Positions 48,715-58,316 of a DNA stretch of 64,000 nucleotides are shown in pieces. The stretch is from Firm-04 sp045642925 (GTDB taxonomy: Bacteria > Bacillota > Clostridia > Oscillospirales > Ruminococcaceae). Position 1 is the stretch's first letter. Each line of letters begins with the position of its first letter. A model generated the notes under the pieces. That model did not search any database, had not been told where the DNA came from, and worked only from the letters and a program-made list of their open reading frames with translations. The translations under genes and the position numbers were made by a program. The stretch lies in NCBI GenBank assembly GCA_045642925.1, contig JAZUJW010000011.1, positions 12,481 through 76,480 on the forward strand, read 5' to 3'.

Positions 48715-49662
48715 TTATCCGTTTTCGGCGGCAGTGAAGCAGTCGCCTGCTTTGACGGGATGACCGCGCAGGTAATCTTTGACCGCCATGGCTTTGCTGC
48801 CTTCTGCCTGAATGATGAGTGGTGTGACGCAAATGCCATCACCGCAGACAAATCGCATGGTTTGCGCATCGACAATCGTGCCTGCCGCAGCATTTGACGT
48901 TTCTCCGCCGCAAATCGAGCCAAGCAGCTTGACGCGCTTGCCATCCATCATCGCAAATCCTGTCAGGGCGCGGATGGTGCGGTCGATTTCGGCAGCAGGT
49001 GCGCTGAAATCCAGACGGCTCATTTCCTTTGTGATTTTCGCAGCTGTACAGGTGAAACGGTCATCCTGCGGGACGGGATGCAGTGTACCCGCCTGTATTT
49101 GTGACAGCGTTTCCATCATCGCGTCTGCGGAGATTGCCGCAAGACGGTCATGCAGGGTGGAAGCGGTTTCGTCTTTGGCAATGGGCGTTTCGATGGTGCA
49201 AAGCATATCGCCCGTGTCGAGTCCCTCCGCCATCTGCATGGCGGTGACACCTGTTTTCTCGTCACCTGCAAGAATGCAGCGCTGAATCGGGCCTGCACCG
49301 CGCCAACGGGGCAGCAGGGACGCATGAAGATTGACGCAGCCGTATTTTGGCAGGTCAAGAATGGTTTTCGGGAGAATCTGTCCATAGGCGATGACCACGA
49401 TGAGGTCAGGCTGCAATTCCTGCAAAATGCGCAGGGATTCTTCGGCTTCTTCGCCTTTTCGGAGTGACTGCGGCTGATACACGGGAATGCCGAGTGCCGT
49501 TGCCGCTTCCTTGACAGGGGAGGGGCGAAGTTTATTGCCTCTGCCGCGCGGACGGTCAGGCTGCGTAAAGACTGCCTGTACGTTGCATCCTTCTGCGGTC
49601 AGACGTTGCAGTGTCGGGACAGAAAAATCGGGTGTACCCATAAAAACAACGGAAATGCTCAT
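48715..49662 (-). CDS. fmt: Methionyl-tRNA formyltransferase
   Basis: A 315-residue enzyme adding formyl from 10-formyl-THF to initiator Met-tRNA. Key residues: MGTPDFSVPTL at the N-terminus, the N-H-x...D catalytic set in NLHASLLPRWRGAGPIQ, and GVTAMQMAEGLDTGDM. The C-terminal OB-fold tRNA-binding domain starts near residue 205. Its ATG shares one base with the def stop codon (TAATG), so the pair is coupled: formylation by Fmt and removal by Def. Confidence 0.96.
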   Translation of the reverse strand: MSISVVFMGTPDFSVPTLQRLTAEGCNVQAVFTQPDRPRGRGNKLRPSPVKEAATALGIPVYQPQSLRKGEEAEESLRILQELQPDLIVVIAYGQILPKTILDLPKYGCVNLHASLLPRWRGAGPIQRCILAGDEKTGVTAMQMAEGLDTGDMLCTIETPIAKDETASTLHDRLAAISADAMMETLSQIQAGTLHPVPQDDRFTCTAAKITKEMSRLDFSAPAAEIDRTIRALTGFAMMDGKRVKLLGSICGGETSNAAAGTIVDAQTMRFVCGDGICVTPLIIQAEGSKAMAVKDYLRGHPVKAGDCFTAAENG

Positions 49663-50123
49663 TATTCACGCTCCGGTTCTGCATATTCTTCGACCAGTTC
49701 CGTGAACAGATGTCCGTCCAGATGGTCATTTTCGTGGCAAGTGCAGCGAGCGCCCAAATCGGAAAGCTTGACTTCATACTGTTCGCCCTTGCGGTTATAT
49801 GCACGCAGAACCACAGTTTTCGGTCTGGTGACATAGCCCCATTTGTTCGGGACAGACAGACAGCCTTCCAGGTCGCGGACTTTGCCGCTTTTCTTGATAA
49901 TTTCAGGATTGATGGCTTCATAGATCTTGTCATCCAGATCCATGACAAAAATTCTGCGGAGGATGCCGACCTGCGGTGCAGCTAAGCCGACACCGCCGGA
50001 TTTTTTCAGCGTGTCGATCATATCGTCAATGAGAATGCTGAGCTTTTCATCAAATTTTTCAACAGGTCTGCATTTTTTGTTGAGTACAGAATCCCCGACT
50101 TTTACGATGTTCCGAATAGCCAT
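49662..50123 (-). CDS. def: Peptide deformylase
   Basis: A 153-residue metalloenzyme removing the N-formyl group from new proteins. The three motifs are GVGLAAPQVG (about 45-54), EGCLSVP (about 91-97) with the metal Cys, and CHENDHLDGHLF (about 132-143) with HExxH. Length and motif spacing suggest a type I-like short deformylase. It is directly coupled to fmt. Confidence 0.96.
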   Translation of the reverse strand: MAIRNIVKVGDSVLNKKCRPVEKFDEKLSILIDDMIDTLKKSGGVGLAAPQVGILRRIFVMDLDDKIYEAINPEIIKKSGKVRDLEGCLSVPNKWGYVTRPKTVVLRAYNRKGEQYEVKLSDLGARCTCHENDHLDGHLFTELVEEYAEPERE

Positions 50124-50158
50124 TTTGTCTTCATACTCCTTTGTGATTCATTATGTAT

Positions 50159-51082
50159 TTATTGAGAAAAACCATTGTTCCAGCGGCGCAGGTCATCTGC
50201 ATGGAAGGTGTAGCTGGAAAGGCATATGGTTTGTTCTGCAAGCTGTGACTGCGTGTACCATGGGGATTGGCTGTCCGCAAAACCACAGATAATATGCGCA
50301 CTTTGTGAGGGCATGAAGCCCTGTGCAATCAGGAAACAGCGTTCGCCTTCTGCATTGACGGCTTCATCTGCAAGCAATACCACATGACCGGGCGAACCGC
50401 CGTGACAGATGATATCGCCCGCGTGGGCATCTGCGGCAGAAATGGTCACAGATTCGTCTGTCAGAGAAAGCGTGCCTGCATAGCGCATGACCTCCGAGAG
50501 GTAATTGTGCATTTGCTGTGCATCCGATTGCGGAAGCGAAAGGGGAAGCCATGTGCAGAAATCGCCGATTACCAGTACCCGTTTTCCACGCTTCCATGTG
50601 TCATAATCGCAGAGGAAGCCATTGGTAAAATGGAAGGCAAGCTTGTCGGTCTGCTGCTGTTCCCAGAAATATTCACTGTAAAAGCGGATAACAGTATCCG
50701 CGCATTGCTGGAAATTATCTTTTCCCAGCGACAAGTCATAGACAGCCGCCGCGCCAACGGATGGGCTGCTGCCGCCAGCCGCATAATAGATGTGGCTGCC
50801 ATTGGGGTAGAGGGGCTGTTTGCGCATGAACGCAAGAAAACTGTCCTCCGCTGCTTCGACCCGTTCAAATCCTTCGGGCGGGAGAATGCGTGTTTCCTGT
50901 GTCATGCCATCGGGGACAATATACGGATTTTCCTTTGTCTGTGAGATTTCCATTTCGTGTGCCACAGGTTCCCAGTGCGGATCGGCACGGTAATTCAGTA
51001 GGAAAAATCCTGCAATCAGCAACAGAATCAGCAAAACGCTTCTGATGATGATTTGTTTTCGCGTTAATTTGAAAATCTGCAT
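50159..51082 (-). CDS. DUF4846-family exported protein
   Basis: A 307-residue protein with one N-terminal membrane anchor (IIIRSVLLILLLIAGFFLL, about 10-29) and an extracellular domain. I recognise the DUF4846 pattern: RILPPEGFERV, DSFLAFMRKQPLYPNGS, AVYDLSLGKDNFQQCADTVIRFYSEY, YAGTLSL, GDIICHGGSPGHVVLL, FLIAQGFMPSQSAHI and SPWYTQS. The C/GGxPGH segments could hint at an NlpC/P60-like or other papain-like hydrolase fold; this is a guess. It is inserted between priA and def in the housekeeping operon, with 14 nt to priA. Function unknown; a cell-wall role is possible. Confidence 0.75.
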   Translation of the reverse strand: MQIFKLTRKQIIIRSVLLILLLIAGFFLLNYRADPHWEPVAHEMEISQTKENPYIVPDGMTQETRILPPEGFERVEAAEDSFLAFMRKQPLYPNGSHIYYAAGGSSPSVGAAAVYDLSLGKDNFQQCADTVIRFYSEYFWEQQQTDKLAFHFTNGFLCDYDTWKRGKRVLVIGDFCTWLPLSLPQSDAQQMHNYLSEVMRYAGTLSLTDESVTISAADAHAGDIICHGGSPGHVVLLADEAVNAEGERCFLIAQGFMPSQSAHIICGFADSQSPWYTQSQLAEQTICLSSYTFHADDLRRWNNGFSQ

Positions 51083-51096
51083 AGGTGCTGCCTTTC

Positions 51097-53595
51097 TCAG
51101 ATGCCGCAGTCGCCGTTCATGTCGGCATAGATGCTGACACCGTCAAAGCGTTTGTCAGCGTAGCATTGTGTCAGGACACTGCGAATGAAATCGCGCATCG
51201 CAGCGGTGTTTTTGCATTTTAAAAGGACACGTCTGCGATATTTTCCATTGATTTTGCCATAGCTTGCTTCGACAGGGCCGAGTACACGCAGCGGCAGCTT
51301 GAGTCCTTCGCTGCGAATCGTTCCCTGTAAAATCTGCACAAATCGGTCTGCGGCAGAAATTGCCTTGTTCTCCCAGATTGAGGAGATGCCGATAACACAA
51401 AGGTCGCAAATCGGCGGAAACATCAAGGCACGGCGCATGGAGATCTCTTCCGTGTAGAAGCGGTCATAATCCTGTTGTGCGGCAAGATTCAGCACATAGT
51501 GTTCGGGCATGGCGGTCTGGAGAATGGCACGTCCTGCGGATGCGCCTCTGCCGCTTCTGCCAACGACTTGTGTGATGAGGGAAAAGGTGCGCTCATAGCT
51601 GCGAAAATCGCCGGCGTACAGCGCTTTGTCGATGGAAACGACACCGACCAGCGTGACATTCGGGAAGTCGAGTCCCTTGCCGATCATCTGCGTACCGCAC
51701 ATGATATCGTATTCGCCCCGTGCGAATGCCTGAAAACCTGTTTCGTAAGCGGTGCGTGTCATGGTCGTGTCTGCGTCCATGCGGAGGATTTTTGCGTCAG
51801 GCAGAAGTGCCTGCAATTCTTCTTCGAGTTTCTGTGTACCGAAGCCCATCTGACGGAGTTTTTCGTTGCCGCAGGAGGGACATTTCTGTGGGACAGGCTG
51901 TATATGTCCGCAGTAATGGCACATCAGGCTGTTATTTGGCTTGTGAAAGGTCATGGGGACGGAACAATTCGGGCAGTAAACGGGCGTGGAACACTTTGTG
52001 CATTGCAAAAGTGTGTGGTATCCGCGCCGATTCAGCAGCAGGATGCTTTGTTTTCCCGCAGCGAGATTGTCTTTGAGGGCATCTGCAAGCGTGACGGAAA
52101 ACGCACTGCTGTTGCCGTTCATGCGTTCCTGATTCATGTCTACCACTGTGACAGTCGGCAGGGGCGCATGGTTATAGCGCTGCTTCATCGTCAGCAGGGT
52201 GTAAACGCCTTTTTCCGCAAGATAGCGGCTTTCCAAAGAAGGCGTTGCGGAGGCAAGTACCAGCGCGGCGTGGTGGGTGCGGCAGCGTTCTTTGGCGATG
52301 TCCGCCGCATGAAACCGCGGTGCGCTGTCAGATTTGTAGGAATGTTCGCCCTCCTCATCGAGAATGATGAGTCCGAGATTGGGCAGCGGGGCAAAGACCG
52401 CACTGCGTGTCCCGATGACGATGCTGACTTCCCCGCGTCGAATCAGCTTGTCGGTATCGAGGCGCTGACCGAGGGAAAGTCCGCTGTGAATCAGTGCGAC
52501 CTGATTGCCGAAGCGGCTTTCGAAGTGGCGCACGATCTGTGGTGTGAGGGCAATTTCGGGAATCAGTAAAAGCGCCTGCCTTCCTTGTCGGAGAGTCAGG
52601 GCGATGAGTTGTTCAAAAACGGCAGTTTTACCGCTTCCGGTGACACCATAAAGTAAAAATGCGGCTGCTTTCTGTATAAGGATGGCATCCGCGACCGCAT
52701 CGTAGGCGGCTTGCTGTTCTTCAGAAAGAACGGTATTTTCGGGCGGCTGTGTGACCTTCGCATCCCGCGGGACACGAAGCAGTTCGATTTCGAAGCGTTC
52801 GGCAGCGCCCGATTTGACCAGATTATTGAATACTCTGGTGATGACCGCTTCTTTTAGACCTGAAAAATACGCACATTCCTTGACAGAGAGCATCTCGTGC
52901 TGTGCAAGGATGTCGAGAATGGATTTTTGCTGTGGTGTGGGGGCAAAATGGTTTGGGTGAATGCGGTATTCCGCAGACAGCCGCAGCATTTTCTGCGATT
53001 TGTCTGCCGCTGCTTTTTTGCCCTCCGAGATTTCTGCCAGACAGCCTTTTTCGACCAGCTTGTCCCGTACTTTTTTGCGTTCGGGATTGCCGTCAGGCTG
53101 AAGCAGGAGGTCTTTTTCGCGCTGTGTGACAGCCTGCTGCAAAAGTGTCAGGTAATTGCGTTCCTCCTGCGTGAGGACAACGCCTTCAGGCGGCGGAACG
53201 GGAACATAGTTTTCCTGCAGGCGAAGCTGCATTCCGCCGGGCAGTACGGCGCGAATCGCATCGAACCATGTGCAGAAGGTGTGCGCATGGAGGTAATGTA
53301 CCAGCGAAAGCAGTTCAGGGGTGAGTGCAGGTTCTTCATCGAGAATGCCAGCCAGCGGTTTGAGCTGAATCAGTTCGCCGTTGTCATTCAGCAGGGGGGC
53401 GGTCTGTTCTGTGCATTCCAGAATCATGCCGACTCTCCTGCGGTTACCAATGCCAAACGGCACGGCAACGCGCATTCCGACCTGTACGGTGTTCGTCCAT
53501 GCATCGGGGACCGCATAGCTGTAACAGCGGTCGTAGGACACAGCCGCGGCATTCAGCGCAACCTGTACGATTTTATGCGGCGACAGACTTGGCAT
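51097..53595 (-). CDS. priA: Primosomal protein N' (replication restart helicase)
   Basis: An 832-residue helicase that reloads the replisome at stalled forks. The N-terminal DNA-binding domain is followed by the helicase core: GVTGSGKTAVFEQL Walker A, LDEEGEHSYK Walker B (a DEEG-x-H variant instead of DEEH), GTQMIGKGLDFPNV and QVVGRSGR. The zinc module is complete, with four CxxC pairs (CTKC, CPNC, CHYC, CPSC). Length exceeds E. coli PriA (732) but is common in Firmicutes. coaBC, which usually precedes priA in this cluster, is missing; the gene lies 39 nt after rpoZ. Confidence 0.95.
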   Translation of the reverse strand: MPSLSPHKIVQVALNAAAVSYDRCYSYAVPDAWTNTVQVGMRVAVPFGIGNRRRVGMILECTEQTAPLLNDNGELIQLKPLAGILDEEPALTPELLSLVHYLHAHTFCTWFDAIRAVLPGGMQLRLQENYVPVPPPEGVVLTQEERNYLTLLQQAVTQREKDLLLQPDGNPERKKVRDKLVEKGCLAEISEGKKAAADKSQKMLRLSAEYRIHPNHFAPTPQQKSILDILAQHEMLSVKECAYFSGLKEAVITRVFNNLVKSGAAERFEIELLRVPRDAKVTQPPENTVLSEEQQAAYDAVADAILIQKAAAFLLYGVTGSGKTAVFEQLIALTLRQGRQALLLIPEIALTPQIVRHFESRFGNQVALIHSGLSLGQRLDTDKLIRRGEVSIVIGTRSAVFAPLPNLGLIILDEEGEHSYKSDSAPRFHAADIAKERCRTHHAALVLASATPSLESRYLAEKGVYTLLTMKQRYNHAPLPTVTVVDMNQERMNGNSSAFSVTLADALKDNLAAGKQSILLLNRRGYHTLLQCTKCSTPVYCPNCSVPMTFHKPNNSLMCHYCGHIQPVPQKCPSCGNEKLRQMGFGTQKLEEELQALLPDAKILRMDADTTMTRTAYETGFQAFARGEYDIMCGTQMIGKGLDFPNVTLVGVVSIDKALYAGDFRSYERTFSLITQVVGRSGRGASAGRAILQTAMPEHYVLNLAAQQDYDRFYTEEISMRRALMFPPICDLCVIGISSIWENKAISAADRFVQILQGTIRSEGLKLPLRVLGPVEASYGKINGKYRRRVLLKCKNTAAMRDFIRSVLTQCYADKRFDGVSIYADMNGDCGI

Positions 53596-53634
53596 AGACG
53601 CACCCCCGTTCGATTGTATTTGTGTGATGCAGAA

Positions 53635-53841
53635 TTACTCGTTGTTGGAGCTTGGCTCTACGATCTTGAACTTCTTTGCGGCGAACTCTTCCACTGCCGT
53701 TTTGACGGGTTTTTCTTCGAGTTTCTGTTCATGCTCATAAAGGTCATCTGCGATCTGACGCGCACGTTTTGCAATGCCGATCACCATTGCGTAGTAGCTG
53801 TCATTTTTGCCGATGATTTCGTTCATAGCAGGTCTTAACAT
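53635..53841 (-). CDS. rpoZ: RNA polymerase omega subunit
   Basis: A 68-residue small subunit that helps fold and assemble the beta' subunit. The N-terminal LRPAMNEIIGKNDSYYAMV and the helix IAKRARQIADDL match RpoZ, followed by EKPVKTAVEEFAAKKFKIV. The start overlaps the gmk stop region by 7 nt. The gmk-rpoZ order is near universal in Firmicutes. Confidence 0.93.
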   Translation of the reverse strand: MLRPAMNEIIGKNDSYYAMVIGIAKRARQIADDLYEHEQKLEEKPVKTAVEEFAAKKFKIVEPSSNNE

Positions 53842-54440
53842 GATTCAAACGCTCCAATCTTCTCAGTCATATTTTCATATTTCAGCGATTCTGCGTGAAT
53901 AATTGTGCAGAAATCGTCAACGGCGGTTTCAAGCGCATCGTTGATGACGATGTAGTCATAACGGGATGCGAGGGGGAGTTCTTCCTTGGCGCGGGCGATG
54001 CGCTGTTCGATGACGTCCGCAGTTTCCGTGCCGCGTTTGGTGAGTCTTCTGCGGAGTTCCTGAATATTGGGCGGCATCGTGAAGATGAGGACGGCATCAG
54101 GACATTTTTCCTTCACCTGCAAAGCGCCCTGCACTTCGATTTCGAGAATGACATGGATGCCCTGTTCCCGAAGCTGTTCGACCTTTTCACGGGGTGTACC
54201 GTAATAATTGCCGCAGTATTCGGCGTGTTCGAGCATGAGGTCATCTGCAATGCGCTGTTGGAATTCCTCACGGGACAGAAAGTAGTAATGCACATCGGGA
54301 ATTTCGCCTGTACGTGGTTTGCGGGTGGTTGCGGAAATGGATACCGCAAAGCCGCCGCGCTGAAGAATTTCGTGTACCATCGTACCTTTTCCACATCCGG
54401 ACGGGCCTGAAAGAATAATCAGCATTCCTTTATTCTTCAT
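53835..54440 (-). CDS. gmk: Guanylate kinase
   Basis: A 201-residue enzyme converting GMP to GDP. P-loop SGPSGCGKGT is at about residues 9-18. The GMP-binding part TTRKPRTGEIPDVHYYF lies at about 36-52, followed by EIEVQGALQVKEKCPDAVLIF. I chose the ATG at 54440 (GGAGG 6-7 nt upstream); a longer frame to 54488 runs into remA. It overlaps remA by 11 nt. Confidence 0.96.
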   Translation of the reverse strand: MKNKGMLIILSGPSGCGKGTMVHEILQRGGFAVSISATTRKPRTGEIPDVHYYFLSREEFQQRIADDLMLEHAEYCGNYYGTPREKVEQLREQGIHVILEIEVQGALQVKEKCPDAVLIFTMPPNIQELRRRLTKRGTETADVIEQRIARAKEELPLASRYDYIVINDALETAVDDFCTIIHAESLKYENMTEKIGAFESC

Positions 54441-54702
54441 TTTCGTCCTCCTCATCATTTGCGGTAGTGCTGCCCGAAAGTCTTGCACCGATGGTTTCGG
54501 GCTGGATTGCCGAGAGAATTACATGGTCACTGTCCATGACAATGACGGCGCGGGTACGTCTGCCGTAGGTTGCATCGATCAGTCTGCCGCGGTCTTTCGC
54601 GTCCTGTACGATGCGCTTAATGGGGGCAGATTCGGGGCTGACAATGGTGATAAGGCGGGAAGAAGAAATCATGTTGCCGAATCCGATGTTGATAAGCCGC
54701 AT
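54430..54702 (-). CDS. remA: RemA-family DNA-binding regulator (DUF370)
   Basis: A 90-residue protein matching RemA: LINIGFGNMISSSRLITIVSPESAPIKR, D-A-K-D-R-G, then DATYGRRTRAVIVMDSDHVILSAIQPETI (read in parts). In Bacillus, RemA multimers bind DNA repeats and activate biofilm-matrix and osmoprotection operons. The C-terminus is an acidic tail (ANDEEDENEE). It sits between yicC and gmk, as in many Firmicutes. Confidence 0.93.
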   Translation of the reverse strand: MRLINIGFGNMISSSRLITIVSPESAPIKRIVQDAKDRGRLIDATYGRRTRAVIVMDSDHVILSAIQPETIGARLSGSTTANDEEDENEE

Positions 54703-54730
54703 AAAAACGTCCTTTCTGCCAGAGGCAAAA

Positions 54731-55609
54731 TTATTCGAGATTCTGGATCTGTTCGCGGATCTTTTCGATTTCAGATTTCATATCCACGACCAGACGGGTG
54801 ATGGAAAGGTCTTGCGCCTTCGAACCGATGGTGTTGACTTCGCGGTTCATTTCCTGCACGAGAAAATCGAGTTTTCTGCCGACGGCTTCCGTGGAAGCGA
54901 GCATTTCACGAGCCTGTGCGAGGTGGCTGTGCAGGCGGACGGTTTCCTCATCGACTGCTGTTTTTTCTGCAAAGATGGCAGTTTCGGTGAGGATGCGCTG
55001 TTCGTCGATGTTCTTATCGGCGAGCAGTTCCGTGAGTTTTGTGTAGAGGCGGCTGCGGTAATTTTCCGCGACACTCGGCACAATGGCTTCGATTTGCAGG
55101 AGCATCTGTTCGATGCCGTCGAGTTTGCCGCAGAGGTCATCAGCAAGGCGTTTGCCTTCGACTTCGCGCATGGCAACGAATGCATCGAGTGCCTGCTGTG
55201 CGCAGACAGAAACGTCATTCCAGATCTCGTTCTCATCGTCCTGTTCTTTGGTCAGGGTAAAGAGTTCGGGAAGACGGAGCAAGGAAGAAAGCGTGATGTC
55301 ATCTGCGAGCATCAGGTCCGCATTGACTTCACGGAGTGCGTTGACATAGCCTTCTGCCACGGAACGGTTGACGGAGATGGTAGCGTCTTTGCCGTCAGGG
55401 CGGGTAATGGTGACGGAAACCTCCACTTTGCCGCGGGTAATTTTGCCGTTGAGGAAGGATTTCAGTTTCTCCTCAAGGTAGAGACAAGTACGGGGCAGCC
55501 GTGCGGAAAATTCGTAATAACGATGATTTACGGCACGAATCTCCACGAGAATATCGCGGCCGTTTGCGAGCTGCTGGGATCTGCCATAGCCTGTCATGCT
55601 TCTTGGCAT
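54731..55609 (-). CDS. yicC: YicC-family endoribonuclease
   Basis: A 292-residue protein with MPRSMTGYGR at the N-terminus and the DUF1732 C-terminus (KLDFLVQEMNREVNTIGSKAQ, SITRLVVDMKSEIEKIREQIQNLE, read in parts). YicC proteins are RNases; E. coli YicC degrades the small RNA RyhB. I chose the ATG at 55609 with GAAGG 9 nt upstream. First gene of the long operon, with the promoter at 55680-55708. Confidence 0.93.
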   Translation of the reverse strand: MPRSMTGYGRSQQLANGRDILVEIRAVNHRYYEFSARLPRTCLYLEEKLKSFLNGKITRGKVEVSVTITRPDGKDATISVNRSVAEGYVNALREVNADLMLADDITLSSLLRLPELFTLTKEQDDENEIWNDVSVCAQQALDAFVAMREVEGKRLADDLCGKLDGIEQMLLQIEAIVPSVAENYRSRLYTKLTELLADKNIDEQRILTETAIFAEKTAVDEETVRLHSHLAQAREMLASTEAVGRKLDFLVQEMNREVNTIGSKAQDLSITRLVVDMKSEIEKIREQIQNLE

Positions 55610-55679
55610 CGCGGTAGCCTTCTTTCTGCTTTCTGATTTAATGATATATATAAACATATTGCGGATAATCCATCTACTT

Positions 55680-55708
55680 ATTATAACATATCGTGCGCGG
55701 AAAATCAA
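55680..55708 (-). promoter_or_regulatory. SigA promoter of the yicC-thiN operon
   Basis: Minus strand TTGATT (55708-55703), 17 nt, TATAAT (55685-55680), 71 nt before the yicC start. It is probably the main promoter for the 14-kb gene chain. Confidence 0.8.
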
Positions 55709-55744
55709 GGGATAAAAGATACAATTTGGCAACAATCGCACAAA

Positions 55745-55774
55745 AATCCCCCTGCCGCAATGGACAGGGGGATT
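55745..55774 (-). terminator. Terminator of the GH48 cellulase gene
   Basis: AATCCCCCTG (55745-55754) pairs with CAGGGGGATT (55765-55774); on the minus strand TTTTTG follows. It lies 40 nt after the GH48 stop codon and upstream of the yicC promoter. Confidence 0.85.
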
Positions 55775-55814
55775 GTGGTTCAAACATCAAAACGAGATGA
55801 TGCTGAAAATACGA

Positions 55815-58316
55815 TTATTTGCCGAGTTCATCGTAGGAGATGAGCTTTGCAATGTACTGGAGGATCGCAGTGATATCCTTCTGGTCGATGGTGCTGTCAG
55901 CAACGCAGTTTGCGTTGACCAAGCCCTGATCGGTCATATCCTTCTTAACAGCGGGATCTTCGGAAACATAGCGGGAGAGGAGAACTACGTCAGCAACATC
56001 AACGTCGCCGTTGCAGTCTACGTCGCCCCAGCTTGCCTTTTCAGTAGTCGTGCCGCTGGTGGTTGTGGTAGTAGTAGTAGTAGAGCCACCGGAAGTAGGA
56101 TACGGCTTAACATCCGGATAGAGTTCAGCCATAGCGCCCATAGCCATCAGAACGTCGCCTGCGTGCCAGAATCTGTGGTAGTTCAGGGTAACTTCAGCAA
56201 CATTCTTGAACTGGCTGGTATCGGAGGTTGCATCGTCATACTTTGCACCTGCTGCAACGTCCTTTTCCCAAGCAGCCTTCAGTTCCTTGTACTTGTCGTA
56301 GTCTTCGTACATCGGACGGAGGTCGCAGAACTTGGAACCGTTCTTAACAGTGTAGCCATACGGATACTTGCCTTCTACGCCGGAAGGAATGTAAACTTCC
56401 TGCTCGAAGAAACGAGTCAGAGAACCGTTGTGCTCCGGACGGGACATACCGATATCGTCACGGCCCTGATACCATGCATAGGACATGAGCTGGTTCGCCA
56501 TCTTCAAAGCCTTTTCAGCAGAAGAAGAACCGCCGTTCATGCCTGCATCAGCAGAAACGCCTTCAGCAGCAGCATAGTAGATCAGAGTGTCAGCCAGAGA
56601 GGTGACGCAACCGAGGTCGGAGTTACCGGTAGCGGTGATCTTGCAGGTCAAGCCGCTGTTAGCAGACTCGCTGTAAGTACCGGACCAGGTCTTCGGCTGA
56701 CCGGACCAGTCGAGGGATGCAGGAATCTCGAAGTCGCATTCATCTTCGTCAATCTTAACATTCTCAAGGAAGAAGTCAACCCACTTCTTGAGCATGGTTT
56801 CGAGAGCGGATTCCATGCTGACACCGCCCGGCTTGATGCTGGAGCCGTTAGCGCCCTTGTCAACCTGCTTGATGACATAGTAGAGCTCTGCCAGACGCTG
56901 CGTAGACCATACCTGGTTACCAATCCAGTGGTTGGAACCCGGGTCAGCGTAAACAGGGTGCTCAACATAGCACATATCATAGAAGGTGGAGAGGTCAGCA
57001 GGATACTTGGAGTAGTCGCCGTTGTAGCAGTTGGAGCAACCGCCTGCGAACATACCGTCAGCAGACTGCAGCCACTCGTACATTTCGAGCTGACGCTTCA
57101 GGGATTCTTCGTAGTCCTTCTTTGCGCCCTCAGCCTTCATAGCAGAAGACAGACCGGAATCGTAAAGCAGACCGTAAGCAGCCAGCGGGTTCTGATAGAA
57201 CTGGTGAGAGTGAGAGCAACCGATCTGCCAAGCCCAAGAGCCGTCAGCAGCGCCGCCCCATGCGGTGTACCAGGACATCAGGAAGTGCTGACCATCAAGA
57301 CCGCCGCCGTTGGAGTCAGCTTCGTAACTCTGGCAGCCGATGGTCTTGTAGTATTTATCGAACATATCGTTACGGAGTTCGTCGCCCATCTTACCAGCAA
57401 GTGTGGTAACGCTGGAATCGCCGACACCCCAACGGTTTGCTGCGTAAACAGCCTGAATAGCACGGTCCTCAGCGTCAGGAGCGTTGGTGTAAGACCAAGA
57501 CTTTGCTGTGGACTGCTGGAATGCGAACTTCATGCCCTGTGTAGAGTTACCGTATTTGAGGTCTTCCACAGCCGGATGCGGGATGGTCTCGAAGCAGGAT
57601 TCCTGGTCGCCGCGCTGGAAGGTGTTGATGAATGTGAAGGTACCCTTGGTGCCCTGTGCAGAACCGCCGAATCCATACCAGTCATCGACGTCAGCCAGCC
57701 AGTGCAGGAGGTATTCGCCCTTGTCGCCGGAGTAAGCGGAGGTGAACTTGGAGTGGATCGGGTTCTTACCAACGTTCTGCTGGTTGCCCTCAGAAGGATA
57801 TTTGGTGATGTCCTTCGGGTATTCCTTGGAAACCTGAGAAGACAGTTCGCTCTTTGCCCAGAAACCGCTCTGTTCGGTCGGGATCATGACTTCCAGAGTG
57901 CTCCATGCCTTTGCGAGGTCGCTGGTAGCGGAAACGCCGTCGATCTTGCCGGCATACTTCTTGGTCAGGTTGTCTTCCATAGCAGCGATCCATACGATGT
58001 AGGACATAGCTTCGGAAGTGGTTTCATGACCGTAGTCAGGAGCTTCGCAGATGACTTCTTCGACAGAGTGGTACGGAACGCCGAAGCCGCTCTTGCCCTT
58101 GTTGTTTTCACTCAGGTAGCCATTGGTGACACCGTTCGTGATAACATCGTCATACATGGAAAGAAAACGCTGTGCATAGGTCTCATCGCCGAATTTTTCA
58201 GCTTTGGTGCGCGGGTTTTCGTTCGCTGCGGATGCGGTACAGGTCAGCAGTGCGCTGGATGCCATTGCGGTTGCGAGAACAACTGCGAGGATGGCTCTGT
58301 TCTTTTTGAATTGCAT
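55815..58316 (-). CDS. Cellulosomal GH48 cellobiohydrolase with dockerin
   Basis: An 833-residue secreted exocellulase. Residues 1-30 are a signal peptide ending TCTASA. Residues about 35-740 are a family-48 catalytic domain (EKFGDETYAQRFLSMYDDV; PDYGHETTSEAMSY at about 93-106, which carries the conserved catalytic acid; FGGSAQGTKGTFTFINTFQRG; HQFYQNPLAAYGL). A Thr-rich linker follows. A type I-like dockerin ends the protein (about 763-833) with one clear calcium loop (DVDCNGDVDVAD) and a degenerate second (NANCVADSTIDQKD). GH48 enzymes release cellobiose processively from chain ends and are the hallmark exoenzyme of cellulosomes. The dockerin should dock onto a scaffoldin encoded elsewhere. 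Strong promoter, long leader, good terminator. Confidence 0.96.
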   Translation of the reverse strand: MQFKKNRAILAVVLATAMASSALLTCTASAANENPRTKAEKFGDETYAQRFLSMYDDVITNGVTNGYLSENNKGKSGFGVPYHSVEEVICEAPDYGHETTSEAMSYIVWIAAMEDNLTKKYAGKIDGVSATSDLAKAWSTLEVMIPTEQSGFWAKSELSSQVSKEYPKDITKYPSEGNQQNVGKNPIHSKFTSAYSGDKGEYLLHWLADVDDWYGFGGSAQGTKGTFTFINTFQRGDQESCFETIPHPAVEDLKYGNSTQGMKFAFQQSTAKSWSYTNAPDAEDRAIQAVYAANRWGVGDSSVTTLAGKMGDELRNDMFDKYYKTIGCQSYEADSNGGGLDGQHFLMSWYTAWGGAADGSWAWQIGCSHSHQFYQNPLAAYGLLYDSGLSSAMKAEGAKKDYEESLKRQLEMYEWLQSADGMFAGGCSNCYNGDYSKYPADLSTFYDMCYVEHPVYADPGSNHWIGNQVWSTQRLAELYYVIKQVDKGANGSSIKPGGVSMESALETMLKKWVDFFLENVKIDEDECDFEIPASLDWSGQPKTWSGTYSESANSGLTCKITATGNSDLGCVTSLADTLIYYAAAEGVSADAGMNGGSSSAEKALKMANQLMSYAWYQGRDDIGMSRPEHNGSLTRFFEQEVYIPSGVEGKYPYGYTVKNGSKFCDLRPMYEDYDKYKELKAAWEKDVAAGAKYDDATSDTSQFKNVAEVTLNYHRFWHAGDVLMAMGAMAELYPDVKPYPTSGGSTTTTTTTTSGTTTEKASWGDVDCNGDVDVADVVLLSRYVSEDPAVKKDMTDQGLVNANCVADSTIDQKDITAILQYIAKLISYDELGK

